64,000 nucleotides of DNA from an uncultured Bacteroidales bacterium (GCA_946401725.1 CAMIVE010000004.1:1-64000), one strand, 5' to 3'; shown: positions 28,601 to 38,159, numbered from the stretch's first letter. Program-made: numbers and translations. The notes: generated from the sequence alone by a model not told the origin.

Positions 28601-30382
28601 TCCCGAATAGACTGGGCGTTCCCGGTGCAGTTCGACACCCCCTCGGACATCCACATCCGCCAGAGGATCGTCGAGATGCATCTCCGCCGTCAGCGAGCCC
28701 TCGTTGGCCTCCCCCGTAAAACGGGCGTCGCCGCTCAGCCGCTGTCCGCGCATAACGATATGGTGGAGACGTCCTTCGCATGAGGCACGCATAGTTTTGG
28801 GGTCCACCCCCTTGCCTTCAAAAGTAAGCGCCAGTCCTGTACGTCCCACCCATTCGTTCGGTGCAACCTTCCCTATGGCGAAACCGTCGCTCTCCAGCTC
28901 TCCCGCATAGCGGAAATCATGTTTTTTAGGATCCATCGCCATCGTCACATCGCCCCTCAAGTCTCCCAACGGGCTCCGCATGTCGATAGCGGTATGAAAA
29001 TCATATATCGTTCCGTTAAAACTGACATCAAGGTCGAGTTTATCCAGTTGTTTCAAAAGACTTGCCGCCTTCAGGGAGATATTCCTCGGATGCTTGACCG
29101 ATAAAAGATCCGCATACGAGGTATGCATACCACGAATATCCACTCCTATTACTGTCGTGTCCATATGCGGCAGACCGCTAATATAGCCTGTCACCTCCAT
29201 ACGGCTCTCATCGCCAAAGGCCAGACGCATGCCGTCGACATGGAGATCCGACACCGGGCCGTCGACACTTCCACACACTGCCACTTGCTCATCCATACCC
29301 CACAGCACTGGAGCCCAATAGGCGGCATCACGCATTCCGCCATACGAACCCTCCTCGAAACGGCAGGTGAGACGTACACTGTCGATAAAATGCTTCATGC
29401 TCTTCCAGCTCTCATAGTCCAGCAGCACATCGCCCTCCAGCCGCGAGTCTGCCGTCTCCAGACGAAGATCCGTTGCACCGATGCCTGTCGGCGTGACATA
29501 CACATTCGCCCGGAAGTCACGCACCTCCAATCCTGAACGCTCCCGCGTGGTCAGCCGGTCAACCTGGCAGGTAATATGACTTCTATCCACACGCAGATTA
29601 CGGATACGGCCGCTCACCCCGGAATATTCCATGTGGGGGATATCGACACCCACACCCTCCCATCGGTGGGATGCCCGTTCCCTCAGGTCCTGACGGTAGG
29701 TCACTCCCTCCATCACCACCTCATCGATTCGGACAACAAAAGGTGCCTGCCGCTTTTTCTTCGGCCTCTCACTCTTGTAATAGTCTATGATATAGCGCAG
29801 GTTCAGACCCGTGCTGTCTTGTTGCAAATGGTAATAGGTGTCCTCGATCAAGACACGGGTCAGTTCCAACCCTTCCCCATCTACGGGGAAACGGTCGAAT
29901 CGCACCACAATCCGTCCCGACCGACAGATTGTGTCCCCTGTGGGACTGACAAGCGATACATCTCGCAGCACCAGATGGTTGAACGGATTGCACCCCATCG
30001 ATGCGATCCGGACCTCCCCACCCCACGCCTCACTCAGTCGGCTGCTCGCCAATGAACCCACCAGCGACTGTACCACCGAGTAGTTCACCAACGCCACTGT
30101 TACATACACAACCAAGCCTATGGCCGCGAAAAGACGTCCTGTTATTTTCCAAAACTTTTTGATAGCACTTACTTTTTTCGCTTCTAATAACTGCAAAAGC
30201 GCTATTTTATTATGGCAAAACCCTAAAAAAACATAGAATCTTTCTCCCGTCACAGAAAGCGTCTCCGTCACCGCTCGGGGAAAATGACAACCAACCGGAG
30301 CAACACACACTTTCTTGTGAAACAAGAAATATTTGAGAAACTCCTCATTTTTCCAAAAAAAAATTGTATCTTTGCAAATCAA
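25691..30382 (-). CDS. tamB: Translocation/assembly module TamB domain protein
   Basis: N-terminal TM helix LFAAIGLVVYVTVALVNYSVVQ; long AsmA/TamB-like beta repeats; C-terminal DUF490-type region LPNADQSVQEEVFAYIDRNNERDMLQQTASLLIFKRF. Start uncertain, possibly well downstream of 30382. Confidence 0.85.
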   Translation of the reverse strand: MICKDTIFFWKNEEFLKYFLFHKKVCVAPVGCHFPRAVTETLSVTGERFYVFLGFCHNKIALLQLLEAKKVSAIKKFWKITGRLFAAIGLVVYVTVALVNYSVVQSLVGSLASSRLSEAWGGEVRIASMGCNPFNHLVLRDVSLVSPTGDTICRSGRIVVRFDRFPVDGEGLELTRVLIEDTYYHLQQDSTGLNLRYIIDYYKSERPKKKRQAPFVVRIDEVVMEGVTYRQDLRERASHRWEGVGVDIPHMEYSGVSGRIRNLRVDRSHITCQVDRLTTRERSGLEVRDFRANVYVTPTGIGATDLRLETADSRLEGDVLLDYESWKSMKHFIDSVRLTCRFEEGSYGGMRDAAYWAPVLWGMDEQVAVCGSVDGPVSDLHVDGMRLAFGDESRMEVTGYISGLPHMDTTVIGVDIRGMHTSYADLLSVKHPRNISLKAASLLKQLDKLDLDVSFNGTIYDFHTAIDMRSPLGDLRGDVTMAMDPKKHDFRYAGELESDGFAIGKVAPNEWVGRTGLALTFEGKGVDPKTMRASCEGRLHHIVMRGQRLSGDARFTGEANEGSLTAEMHLDDPLADVDVRGGVELHRERPVYSGGVTMAHVDLKRLGLWTVEGDSAALLEGRVEGRYSAPGEGRHFARVQLSDVLLRSSSKRLAVTDAVLTAREQHHWKNVTLQSEIVTAQLRGYYSYGSLPQLVKKITEEYIPGGGGAKGGGDLVDADLASAEFELDVEWLDSGDFLRQLIPSVAIARGTRLQANYNYAESLKTLMRSDSLRVGPVRMQHVGLDGALTGDRYRVRLSSDVLQAGELRLAEQADFTVETESEGAWCRLRWFDEGREAGNVEMGLVCDSAATRLTVSPSRLTLAGEEWLLRDAGDGIVFFPGGFHVGDVRLESGEQLLSIHGDRRGRSDDRMEVVMRDFGLDIVNPYLQTLQFKAGGEADGVLVVGGLDAVPYLNADLSVSELSLNDERLGDARVRSTWNGEMNQLNLHVVTQRLNPSEAGDTWSRPLECAGYVGLASADPELYFNVTVDDVALETVRPLLKSFSSEASGRMGAELEVGGTLSHPDITGTVALNDARVKVDFLNVTYRIDDTITLDSGVVRLDHLRVEDPHGDVALVDGVIRHNHLSDIVFDLSLHSDRFVCMHTGAGQGTPYYGHLEAECDGRVRGPVNDMDITIDARTLPGSTLSIPVSDNKSVKRASYIHFEGDEELPNDEETYMSLADPSAPSQQFPSDEQAENRWRLTIRVDATPDLALQLPIRTSLIDADIATSGHGELELAVGADRPFSIMGDYELQGGKMGLNLLGVVSNEFAIDEGSSITFPGAIADAMFDIKAVYSQRVNLSTLTGSLNGGESQKPIQVENVIALSGTIESPAVNFDIRLPNADQSVQEEVFAYIDRNNERDMLQQTASLLIFKRFYNNSGSGNVDGGTDMASEGYGLVANSLGNVVSGMVQFVDVNFAYKAGNALTTDQYAVDISKEWNKFYFETTLGFGGEAREMESVSGNNNMTGDMLVGYKINPRLHLFVFNRSNTNDYTRSDLPYKQGVGVKYTRDFDRFSELFRRKKK
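30367..30374 (+). promoter_or_regulatory. Bacteroidota -7 box TATCTTTG upstream of tsaD
   Basis: TAnnTTTG followed by C, 102-109 bp upstream of ATG 30476. Confidence 0.5.
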
Positions 30383-30475
30383 AATAACATCGACGCACTA
30401 TCGCTTACTCTTTAGCCCATAGCACGGAAAACCTTTAATAAACAAACCAAGAAAACCTCAATCCATCACTGTCTG

Positions 30476-31483
30476 ATGTCTCTCATCCTCGCTATAGAAT
30501 CATCCTGCGACGACACCTCCGCCGCCGTTCTGCGCGACGACATGCTGCTCTCTAACGTCATCGCCTCCCAGAAAGTCCACGAACAATACGGCGGCGTGGT
30601 TCCCGAGTTGGCCTCACGCGCCCACCAGCAAAATATCGTTCCCGTGGTCGACAGCGCGCTTCGCAAGGCCGGAGTCGACAAAGGGCAATTGGACGCTGTA
30701 GCCTTCACCCGCGGTCCCGGTCTCCTGGGTTCGCTCCTGGTAGGAGTCTCTTTCGCCAAGTCGTTTGCACAGGCACTCCATATCCCCTTGATAGAGGTCA
30801 ACCACCTGCAGGCTCACGTCCTTTCCCACTTCATCCGTACCGACGCCGGTTCCCAGCCTCCTCAATTCCCATTGATGTGCCTGCTCGTCTCGGGCGGTCA
30901 CACGCAGATACTCCTGCTGAAAAGCCACTTCGAAATGGAGGTGCTGGGCCAGACTATTGACGACGCAGCAGGCGAAGCCATCGACAAAGCGGCCAAAATC
31001 ATGGATCTGGGCTATCCCGGAGGCCCCATTATCGACCGACTTGCACAGGAAGGCGATCCGAATGCCTTCACTTTCGCCACTCCGCATATCCCCCTCTACG
31101 ACTTCAGTTTCAGCGGCATTAAGACCTCCTTTCTCTATTTCCTTCGCGACCGGCTCGAAGAAAACCCCGACTTCATTGAGCAACACAAGGCCGACCTCTG
31201 CGCCTCCATCCAGAAATGCATCGTCGGCTTCTTACTGAAAAAACTGGAAAAAGCCACCATCGCACACCATGTGCGCCAAGTAGCCATCGCGGGCGGCGTC
31301 TCGGCCAATTCCGCCTTGCGTAATGGGCTGCAGCAACTGGGAGTGAAACACCACTGGCATGTCTTCATCCCTCCACTGCCTTTCTGCACCGACAATGCGG
31401 CCATGGTCGGCATTGCCGCCTACTTCAAGTACCTTAAAAACGACTTCGCCGACATCTCCCTCCCTCCTTACACTCGGGACTGA
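30476..31483 (+). CDS. tsaD: tRNA N6-adenosine threonylcarbamoyltransferase
   Basis: ILAIESSCDDTSAAVL, VNHLQAHVLSH, LVSGGHTQIL, DDAAGEAIDKAAKIMDLGYPGGP, IAGGVSANSALR. Confidence 0.97.
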   Translation: MSLILAIESSCDDTSAAVLRDDMLLSNVIASQKVHEQYGGVVPELASRAHQQNIVPVVDSALRKAGVDKGQLDAVAFTRGPGLLGSLLVGVSFAKSFAQALHIPLIEVNHLQAHVLSHFIRTDAGSQPPQFPLMCLLVSGGHTQILLLKSHFEMEVLGQTIDDAAGEAIDKAAKIMDLGYPGGPIIDRLAQEGDPNAFTFATPHIPLYDFSFSGIKTSFLYFLRDRLEENPDFIEQHKADLCASIQKCIVGFLLKKLEKATIAHHVRQVAIAGGVSANSALRNGLQQLGVKHHWHVFIPPLPFCTDNAAMVGIAAYFKYLKNDFADISLPPYTRD

Positions 31484-31569
31484 ACGGAGAACGGAGTGAG
31501 AGGTCCTCCCCGACGGGGACGGACCGGCGAAAAACGGAGAACTGTAAACCAAACACCGAACACACACCC

Positions 31570-32589
31570 ATGTCACCTGCACGGAACCAACAGCGCTTTT
31601 GGCACCAGCCCTATCTCTGGGGGTCGGTGCTGTGGCTGTGGTTGGCCGTCACACCGTCGGCACAGGCGCAGGACATCCACTTCTCCCAAATAGACATCAA
31701 CCCGCTGCTTTTCAACCCCGCCTACTCGGGATTCTTTGACGGGACAGGACGATTCGCCCTTGCCTACCGCAACCAGTGGTCCTCGGTCAGCAAAGCGTTC
31801 CAGACCATCGCCGCCAGCGCCGAACTCTCGATGCTCCGACGTCGGCACCAAGGCGACGGGTTCAATCTGGGACTGCTGTTTTTCTCCGACCGCGCCGGGA
31901 CACTCCATTACGGCACCACCGCGGCAAACCTGCTGATCTCCTACTACAAGGCTCTGGCTGGAGACAACAACAACTTCCTCTCCTTTGCCCTCGAACTGGG
32001 TGCCGGACAGGCAGGATTCAACACCGGCGACATCGACATGGAAGACCCTTCGGACGCCATCCCCTCCACCACCGCCAACTTCGTCTCCATCGGAGCCGGC
32101 TGTGCCTGGTTCTACCAACCCAACGACGACTGCCTGTTCAAAGTGGGCCTCTCGGGACGCAACCTGAACCGCCCCGACATCTCGTTTCTCGAACTCGACG
32201 ACACGCATATCGAACGGCGTTTCAACGTCTACGGCCGTGCCGAATTCCGTGTCCTGCCCGATATCTCAGTCCTTCCTGTCGTAGCCGCCTCCTTCCAGAA
32301 AAACTACCGCGAGATGATTGTGGGATGCGATGCCAAATGGTATCTCTCCGAATCGTCGTTCCGATTCCTGGCTCTTGCTGCCGGACTGCGCTACCGTTGG
32401 CGCGACGCGGCTACCGTCGAACTCTCGGCCGAATACAACGCATTCATCTTCGCCCTGTCCTATGATGCCAACCTCTCCAAACTGACCCCCGCCTCCAAAT
32501 CGGTCGGCGCTTTCGAACTCGCCATCGTCTACCGGCTGGCGAAGTCCAACCGCCCACGCCGCAAAGCCATCCCTTGCCCGATTATGTAA
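31570..32589 (+). CDS. PorP/SprF family type IX secretion/gliding-associated outer-membrane protein
   Basis: Signal peptide then QDIHFSQIDINPLLFNPAYSGFFDGTGRFALAYRNQWSSV, the family signature. Confidence 0.92.
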   Translation: MSPARNQQRFWHQPYLWGSVLWLWLAVTPSAQAQDIHFSQIDINPLLFNPAYSGFFDGTGRFALAYRNQWSSVSKAFQTIAASAELSMLRRRHQGDGFNLGLLFFSDRAGTLHYGTTAANLLISYYKALAGDNNNFLSFALELGAGQAGFNTGDIDMEDPSDAIPSTTANFVSIGAGCAWFYQPNDDCLFKVGLSGRNLNRPDISFLELDDTHIERRFNVYGRAEFRVLPDISVLPVVAASFQKNYREMIVGCDAKWYLSESSFRFLALAAGLRYRWRDAATVELSAEYNAFIFALSYDANLSKLTPASKSVGAFELAIVYRLAKSNRPRRKAIPCPIM

Positions 32590-32617
32590 TGAACTTTATC
32601 GATAATATCACTTCCAT

Positions 32618-34900
32618 ATGAAAAAAATACTGATTATCTCTTTGTTGTTTTCCGTTCTAAGCCCCACGGTTTCCGTCACTTTCGCTCAGAGTGACGACCT
32701 GCGGGAAGGCGACGAAGCCTTCCGTTTCGGCTACTACAAAACGGCGGTCGACTACTACAAAGCCGCTTACAAAAAAAGTCCTCAACCGGCAATCGCCTAC
32801 AAAATAGCCGAATCGCTCCGGTTGTCGAACAGCTACCGCGAAGCCATCGGCGCCTACCGCACCGTGCTCCATTCGTCGGCAGCCAACAGCTTCCCCCATT
32901 GTGAATATTTTCTGGCGGCGATGTACCGGAACAACGGACAGGCCGACTCGGCGCTGATCTTTTATACACGCTACCTCAACTATGCCAACGACGGGCAGTT
33001 GGCTCAAAGGGCCCGACAGGAAGCACGAGCCTGCCAGTGGGTACTGGACAGCATCCCCGACTCACTGACTTTCAGAGTACAGCATCTGGGACGCAACATC
33101 AACTCGGCAGCCAGCGAGTCGGGCGCCGTGCTTATGGGCGACTCGCTGCTGTTCTATTCCGCCATGTACGAAGCCGCCAAACCCGGTTCTAAAGACGCCA
33201 TCTCCTCGGACCTGGTGCTCATGCAGATCTTTCAGGCGGACTTCTCTGGCGATGAACCCAACAAGGGCGAACTCAACAGCTGGGGACTCAACAACAAGGA
33301 AAAACACTCGTGCAATGTGGCATTCGATCCGCTTCACGAGAATATCTATTTCACCATCTGCTCCCCTGACGACTTTGCGGATATCCCCTGCGAGATCTAT
33401 GTCTCGCACCGGAACAAGGGCAAATGGTCCAAAGCCAAGAAACTGGGGGGCGATATCAACCTCGCTGGCTGCAACAACACGCAACCGGCCATAGGGTACA
33501 TGCCCGACGGAAGCACCCTGCTTTTCTTCTCTTCGAACCGTGAAGGGGGACTGGGCGGCTACGACATCTGGTATTCGGTCATCGACGACAATGGCAAACC
33601 CTCGCCAGCTGTCAATCTCGGCACACCCGTGAACAGCGAAGGGAATGAAATCACACCTTTCTATGACAACAACAACCGCAGGCTTTACTTCTCCTCGGAC
33701 TGGCATCTGGGATTCGGAGGATACGACGTTTTCTGCTCGCAGGGCACCCGCGACAACTGGCAGCTGCCGCTCAACCTGGGATCCACACTCAATAGCGAAG
33801 CAAACGACATCTACTTCTCCGTCAATACAGACATTCCCAATTCGGGCTATCTCACCTCCAACCGAAGAGGGTCGTTTTTTATCGACGGCAATACCTGCTG
33901 CAACGACATCTACGAATGGAAACAGGTGAGGAAAACACCCCGCCGGCGTGTCGTGGAGGTACAACCCGTTGTCTCACAACAAAAAGCAGCCATCCATCAT
34001 CTACTACCCATCAGACTTTACTTCCACAACGACGAACCCGACCCCAAATCCAAACTTGCCACCACTTCGACAAACTACTTCCAGACATACAACCGCTACA
34101 TGTTCCTTCGTAACGACTACAAGAAAGCGCACACCATTGCCAACGGCAATGTGGTATACGACTCGATTTGCGATGCCATCGACTATTTCTTCGACTATGA
34201 AGTACAGTACAACTGCGAACGCTTCGAACAATTCCTGAATCTGCTGCTTGACGACCTCAAAGCGGGTCACCGCATCAGCATGACCGTCGAAGGCTACGCC
34301 AGTCCCATCCACACCTCCAAGTACAACGAACTTATCTCCAAACGGCGCATCGCATCGATCGTCAACCAGATAATGGAATACAAGAAAGGAATCCTGACCA
34401 AATACATGGGCACCAACGGCGGCTCATTGCAGATTAGAGAAGTGGCTTACGGAAGCAGTCACGCCGGCCGCGAAGTGTCTTCCGATCCCCGACACACCAA
34501 CAAATCCATCTATAGTGTTGAAGCCGCCAAGGAACGCCGCATCGAGATTCTCGACTACCAGTACTTGGAAGACGACAGCAGCCTGATTTCCTGCCTGCAT
34601 CTACCCACACGTGCCATGCATATAGGCACCTATTTCACAGGAGAATATGCCGACATACAAGTGCATCTGAAACATACCGCACTTGACGAGACAACACTTG
34701 ACTTCATCAGTGTCGGCTCGCCCGATGTCAAGGTGGTGGGCTATAGCAAACTCACCCCCGGTCGCGAACTGGTCATTTACTTGCGCATGGACAACCGCAA
34801 AGCAGAACCTACCGTCTCCTCTTTTCTGCCGTTAACGTTGCGTGTGACAGGCGAGCAGATCACCCAGACGATGTTTCTGGAATACACGTTGGAGAAGTAG
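32618..34900 (+). CDS. TPR/PD40 (WD40-like)/OmpA-domain envelope protein, T9SS-associated type
   Basis: Signal peptide; GYMPDGSTLLFFSSNREGGLGGYDIW and RRLYFSSDWHLGFGGYDVF PD40 blocks; OmpA-like MTVEGYASPIHTSKYNELISKRRIASI; immediately follows PorP/SprF. Confidence 0.85.
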   Translation: MKKILIISLLFSVLSPTVSVTFAQSDDLREGDEAFRFGYYKTAVDYYKAAYKKSPQPAIAYKIAESLRLSNSYREAIGAYRTVLHSSAANSFPHCEYFLAAMYRNNGQADSALIFYTRYLNYANDGQLAQRARQEARACQWVLDSIPDSLTFRVQHLGRNINSAASESGAVLMGDSLLFYSAMYEAAKPGSKDAISSDLVLMQIFQADFSGDEPNKGELNSWGLNNKEKHSCNVAFDPLHENIYFTICSPDDFADIPCEIYVSHRNKGKWSKAKKLGGDINLAGCNNTQPAIGYMPDGSTLLFFSSNREGGLGGYDIWYSVIDDNGKPSPAVNLGTPVNSEGNEITPFYDNNNRRLYFSSDWHLGFGGYDVFCSQGTRDNWQLPLNLGSTLNSEANDIYFSVNTDIPNSGYLTSNRRGSFFIDGNTCCNDIYEWKQVRKTPRRRVVEVQPVVSQQKAAIHHLLPIRLYFHNDEPDPKSKLATTSTNYFQTYNRYMFLRNDYKKAHTIANGNVVYDSICDAIDYFFDYEVQYNCERFEQFLNLLLDDLKAGHRISMTVEGYASPIHTSKYNELISKRRIASIVNQIMEYKKGILTKYMGTNGGSLQIREVAYGSSHAGREVSSDPRHTNKSIYSVEAAKERRIEILDYQYLEDDSSLISCLHLPTRAMHIGTYFTGEYADIQVHLKHTALDETTLDFISVGSPDVKVVGYSKLTPGRELVIYLRMDNRKAEPTVSSFLPLTLRVTGEQITQTMFLEYTLEK

Positions 34901-34958
34901 CAGAGAGGACCGTCTCCGCCACAGTCATTTTTCGAAGAGAAAAACTATCGCAAAAAGA

Positions 34959-35702
34959 TTATTCGCCCAATGCCTTGCTCCAGTAGTTGAGACACGGCGT
35001 GACATTCACATAGAGGGATTCGATTCCGTCGTCGTTTGCTTCAAGTTTGAAAACATCGAACATCTGGTCCCCGCTTGACTGAAGGGATTGCTGCACACTA
35101 TGCAGACCAAAATAACTCATCAGATTATAGGAATGCGCGACAATCGCCACATGGTAGGCGTTCTCAAAATCCATCCCGTTGCCTGAAGCCGCAATGGCAC
35201 TGATAAGTGCTATATAGCGAAAGACATCCGCATTCGCTTGCTTGGAGTTTTCGCCATAGACGATGGTGTTCGCCACATAACGGTAAAAATAGAGTCGCAC
35301 ATGGGTGGGTACTTTCTCTATGGCTTTGTCGAGCAGTTTAATGGCCTTTCGTGCATCCTTCTCCGAGACATCCTCCTTGTTGAGAATATCGCGAGCCTTG
35401 TCCTCCTCATCAAGATGAATATACGGGTTGTAATCATCTTGAAGGACATAGCCATAATAAAGATAATGCACATCATCGAGCGTCATCGAGGTGTCTGCCT
35501 TTGCCAGTTTCTTGACAAGCTTGGGATAATAATAAGGTGACTTTTTATCATTTATCACCTTGCCGATCTGGTCGTAATCAGGCACAAAAAACTGTTGAAC
35601 CTCAGAAGTGTCGTAGTTGCCGTCTTGATCATTTTGCGCAACAACCATGAAAGGGGCACAGAAGAGGCAAAGGATAAACAAAAATTTGGTTTTCATAATC
35701 AT
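34959..35702 (-). CDS. DUF4919-like exported protein
   Basis: Signal peptide MIMKTKFLFILCLFCAPFMVVAQ; DDVHYLYYGYVLQDDYNPY resembles the family. Confidence 0.7.
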   Translation of the reverse strand: MIMKTKFLFILCLFCAPFMVVAQNDQDGNYDTSEVQQFFVPDYDQIGKVINDKKSPYYYPKLVKKLAKADTSMTLDDVHYLYYGYVLQDDYNPYIHLDEEDKARDILNKEDVSEKDARKAIKLLDKAIEKVPTHVRLYFYRYVANTIVYGENSKQANADVFRYIALISAIAASGNGMDFENAYHVAIVAHSYNLMSYFGLHSVQQSLQSSGDQMFDVFKLEANDDGIESLYVNVTPCLNYWSKALGE

Positions 35703-35705
35703 ATA

Positions 35706-36341
35706 TTATTTTATTCTACATTCGAACATCTGCCGTCCTTCCAACCTTCCTGTAAGCACATCGCCTATCTCGACAGGACCCACACCCGAGGGGGTACCCG
35801 TAAAGAGCAGATCGCCCGTGCGGAGGAGCATGAACTGCGAAACATAAGCTATCATACCGTCCACCGTACAGAGCATATCGGCTGTATTGCCCTGCTGCAC
35901 GATCGTTCCGTTACGAGACAGGAAGAAAGAAAGACGCTGCACGTCACCTCCCAAATCAGCGAGGGGCACAAAATCACTGACAACCGCCGAACCGTCGAAT
36001 CCTTTGGAGAGCGTCCAAGGGAGTCCTTTGGATTTGGCTTCACGCTGGAGATCACGGGCCGTGAAATCGATACCGAGCGCCACCGAGCTGTAATAACGAT
36101 GGGCGAAACGCTCTTCGATACTTTTCCCCACCCGGTCAATGCGGACAACAAGTTCCACTTCATGTTCGACCTCCCGACTGAACTCCGGATAGAAGAAAGG
36201 CTGGTTTTTTAACAGCAAAGCACTATCCGGCTTGAGAAAGAATGCCGGAGACAAAGCCTCACGCGAGCCGCGGGGGAACTGGGGGGCTCCCATCTCGGCG
36301 GCATGGTCGCCATAGTTTCGTGCTATGCAGATAATCTTCAT
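35706..36341 (-). CDS. Fumarylacetoacetate hydrolase family protein
   Basis: IICIARNYGDHAAE, FLKPDSALL, EVEHEVELVVRI, GIDFTARDLQ, DLLFTGTPSGVGPV. Confidence 0.93.
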   Translation of the reverse strand: MKIICIARNYGDHAAEMGAPQFPRGSREALSPAFFLKPDSALLLKNQPFFYPEFSREVEHEVELVVRIDRVGKSIEERFAHRYYSSVALGIDFTARDLQREAKSKGLPWTLSKGFDGSAVVSDFVPLADLGGDVQRLSFFLSRNGTIVQQGNTADMLCTVDGMIAYVSQFMLLRTGDLLFTGTPSGVGPVEIGDVLTGRLEGRQMFECRIK

Positions 36342-36343
36342 CG

Positions 36344-37222
36344 TCAGCCTTCGAACTTCAACTTAAGTGCCTGCAGCTTTTCTTGGTCTCGTTGACGGCG
36401 CTCCTCAACAAGCCGGCGCTGGACTCTCATCACCACCTGTTTGGTGGAAAGGGGGAAGTCGGCTTTCATCATCCAGTCGTAGTAAGCAGGCTCACGGGTG
36501 AATACTTGCTCCAGGGTAACCCCTTTATGCTTGCCGAAATTGAAGATTTCGCGACCGGACTTGTCAAAGCCGATATGTCCTACAAGATCGGCCCACTGGG
36601 AGTTGCCGCTGAAACGGCTGAGTGCCTCGATGTCGTTGACAACAGGATAACTGGTGGTACCGTCGCGGTCGACAAACGGCACATCCTGATAGCGGTCAAG
36701 TTGGGCTTTGAGCACTTCGTAGGTGGCTCGAGTGTCGGCATCGGCGCTGTGTGCTGCCTCGAGATTTTTACCACAGTAAAATTTGTAAGCGGCAACTAAT
36801 GTACGCTGTTCCATTCGATGGAAAATATTCTGGACATCGACCAGACGACGGCCTTCGAGGGAGAACTCGACACCAGCGCGTAGGAATTCCTCGACGAGCA
36901 AAGGCACATCAAACTTGTTGGAATTGTAGCCTGCAAGGTCAGCGTCGCCAATAAAATCGGCGATCTCCTGAGCCTGCTCGGGGAAACTTCTTTCGGAAGC
37001 AACCATGGCATCGGTGATATGATGGACCGAAGTAGCCTCCGCAGGGATACGCATCGTGTCGCCTGAAGCAGTGACCGGACGGACCAGACGGGTCATCTCG
37101 GCCTCTTCGTTGGAGGGGGACACTTTCAAGAGGCAGATTTGCACTATGCGATCGGAACCCACCTGAACGCCTGTGGTTTCCAAATCAAAAAAGACAATGG
37201 GTTTGGTAAGATTCAGCAGCAT
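36344..37222 (-). CDS. DnaQ-like 3'-5' exonuclease
   Basis: IVFFDLETTGVQVGSDRIVQI Exo I; DLAGYNSNKFDVPLL Exo II; AAHSADADTRATYEVL Exo III. Confidence 0.92.
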   Translation of the reverse strand: MLLNLTKPIVFFDLETTGVQVGSDRIVQICLLKVSPSNEEAEMTRLVRPVTASGDTMRIPAEATSVHHITDAMVASERSFPEQAQEIADFIGDADLAGYNSNKFDVPLLVEEFLRAGVEFSLEGRRLVDVQNIFHRMEQRTLVAAYKFYCGKNLEAAHSADADTRATYEVLKAQLDRYQDVPFVDRDGTTSYPVVNDIEALSRFSGNSQWADLVGHIGFDKSGREIFNFGKHKGVTLEQVFTREPAYYDWMMKADFPLSTKQVVMRVQRRLVEERRQRDQEKLQALKLKFEG

Positions 37223-37251
37223 GGGAAGAGAGCGTGTGGTTATTTAATTAA

Positions 37252-38085
37252 TCAAAGTTGACAAGCTAGTTGGTGGAGTTTCTGAAGGCGTTCCAGAAGC
37301 GGTTCGGCGAGATCGAGAGGGAGCATATTTGCACCGTCGGATTTGGCATTCCTCGGGTCAGGATGGGTCTCCAGAAAGATGCCGTCACAGCATACCGATA
37401 CGGCTGCGCGTCCAATGGTCTCAATCATTTCGGGGTTGCCGCCGCTGATACCACTGGGCTGATTGGGCTTTTGGAGGGAATGGGTGATATCGACCACTAT
37501 GGGCACGTTATTTCGCCGCATGATCGGGACACTCCGGAAGTCGACGACCAGGTCCTGGTAACCGAAGGTAGTCCCCCGTTCGGTCAGCATCACTTCACGT
37601 CCTCCGAAATGATGCACCTTGTCGACTGCGTATTGCATAGCTTCGGGGGAGAGGAACTGTCCTTTCTTGACATTGACCACACGACCCGTCTCAGCAGCAG
37701 CCGCCAACAAGGAAGTCTGACGGCACATAAATGCCGGGATTTGCAGCACATCGACAAACTGTGCCGCAGTGGCGGCCTCGGTTTCATTATGAATGTCTGT
37801 CACCACAGGAATACCATACTTTTCGCGGATGCGACCCAATATCTCCAGCCCTTCCCAGTCGCCGATTCCCGTAAAGGAATCCACCCTCGACCGGTTGGCT
37901 TTACGGTAGGAGGCTTTGAATGCAAAAGGGATATGGAGCTTCTCTGTAATTTCAAGCAAACGCTCACAGATTTCGAATGGCGACTTCTCGTCTTCAATCA
38001 CACATGGGCCTGCGATAAGGAAGAAACAGCCTGTTTCCGTATGGCGTAATTGTTTCAAGTGGGGGTACAAAGTAGTGTAACTCAT
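37252..38085 (-). CDS. kdsA: 3-deoxy-8-phosphooctulonate synthase
   Basis: IAGPCVIEDEKSPFEICERL, FKASYRKANRSRVDSFTGIG, PVVTDIHNETEA, VNVKKGQFLSPEAM. Confidence 0.96.
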   Translation of the reverse strand: MSYTTLYPHLKQLRHTETGCFFLIAGPCVIEDEKSPFEICERLLEITEKLHIPFAFKASYRKANRSRVDSFTGIGDWEGLEILGRIREKYGIPVVTDIHNETEAATAAQFVDVLQIPAFMCRQTSLLAAAAETGRVVNVKKGQFLSPEAMQYAVDKVHHFGGREVMLTERGTTFGYQDLVVDFRSVPIMRRNNVPIVVDITHSLQKPNQPSGISGGNPEMIETIGRAAVSVCCDGIFLETHPDPRNAKSDGANMLPLDLAEPLLERLQKLHQLACQL

Positions 38086-38140
38086 AAACAGTCATTATTT
38101 TGTAGTTGATATTAAACAGTCATTATTTTGTAGTTGATAT
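38085..38140. repeat. Perfect tandem duplication of 28 bp (TAAACAGTCATTATTTTGTAGTTGATAT x2) at the kdsA 5' end
   Basis: 38085-38112 and 38113-38140 are identical base for base. Confidence 0.9.
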
Positions 38141-38159
38141 CAGACAAAAAAAACATACT

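Noticed and set aside
33062-33964. 300-aa minus-strand ORF
   Set aside because: Antisense to the PD40/OmpA protein.
38085-38140. CRISPR or IS target-site duplication
   Set aside because: Two abutting 28-bp copies with nothing between them; simple tandem duplication.
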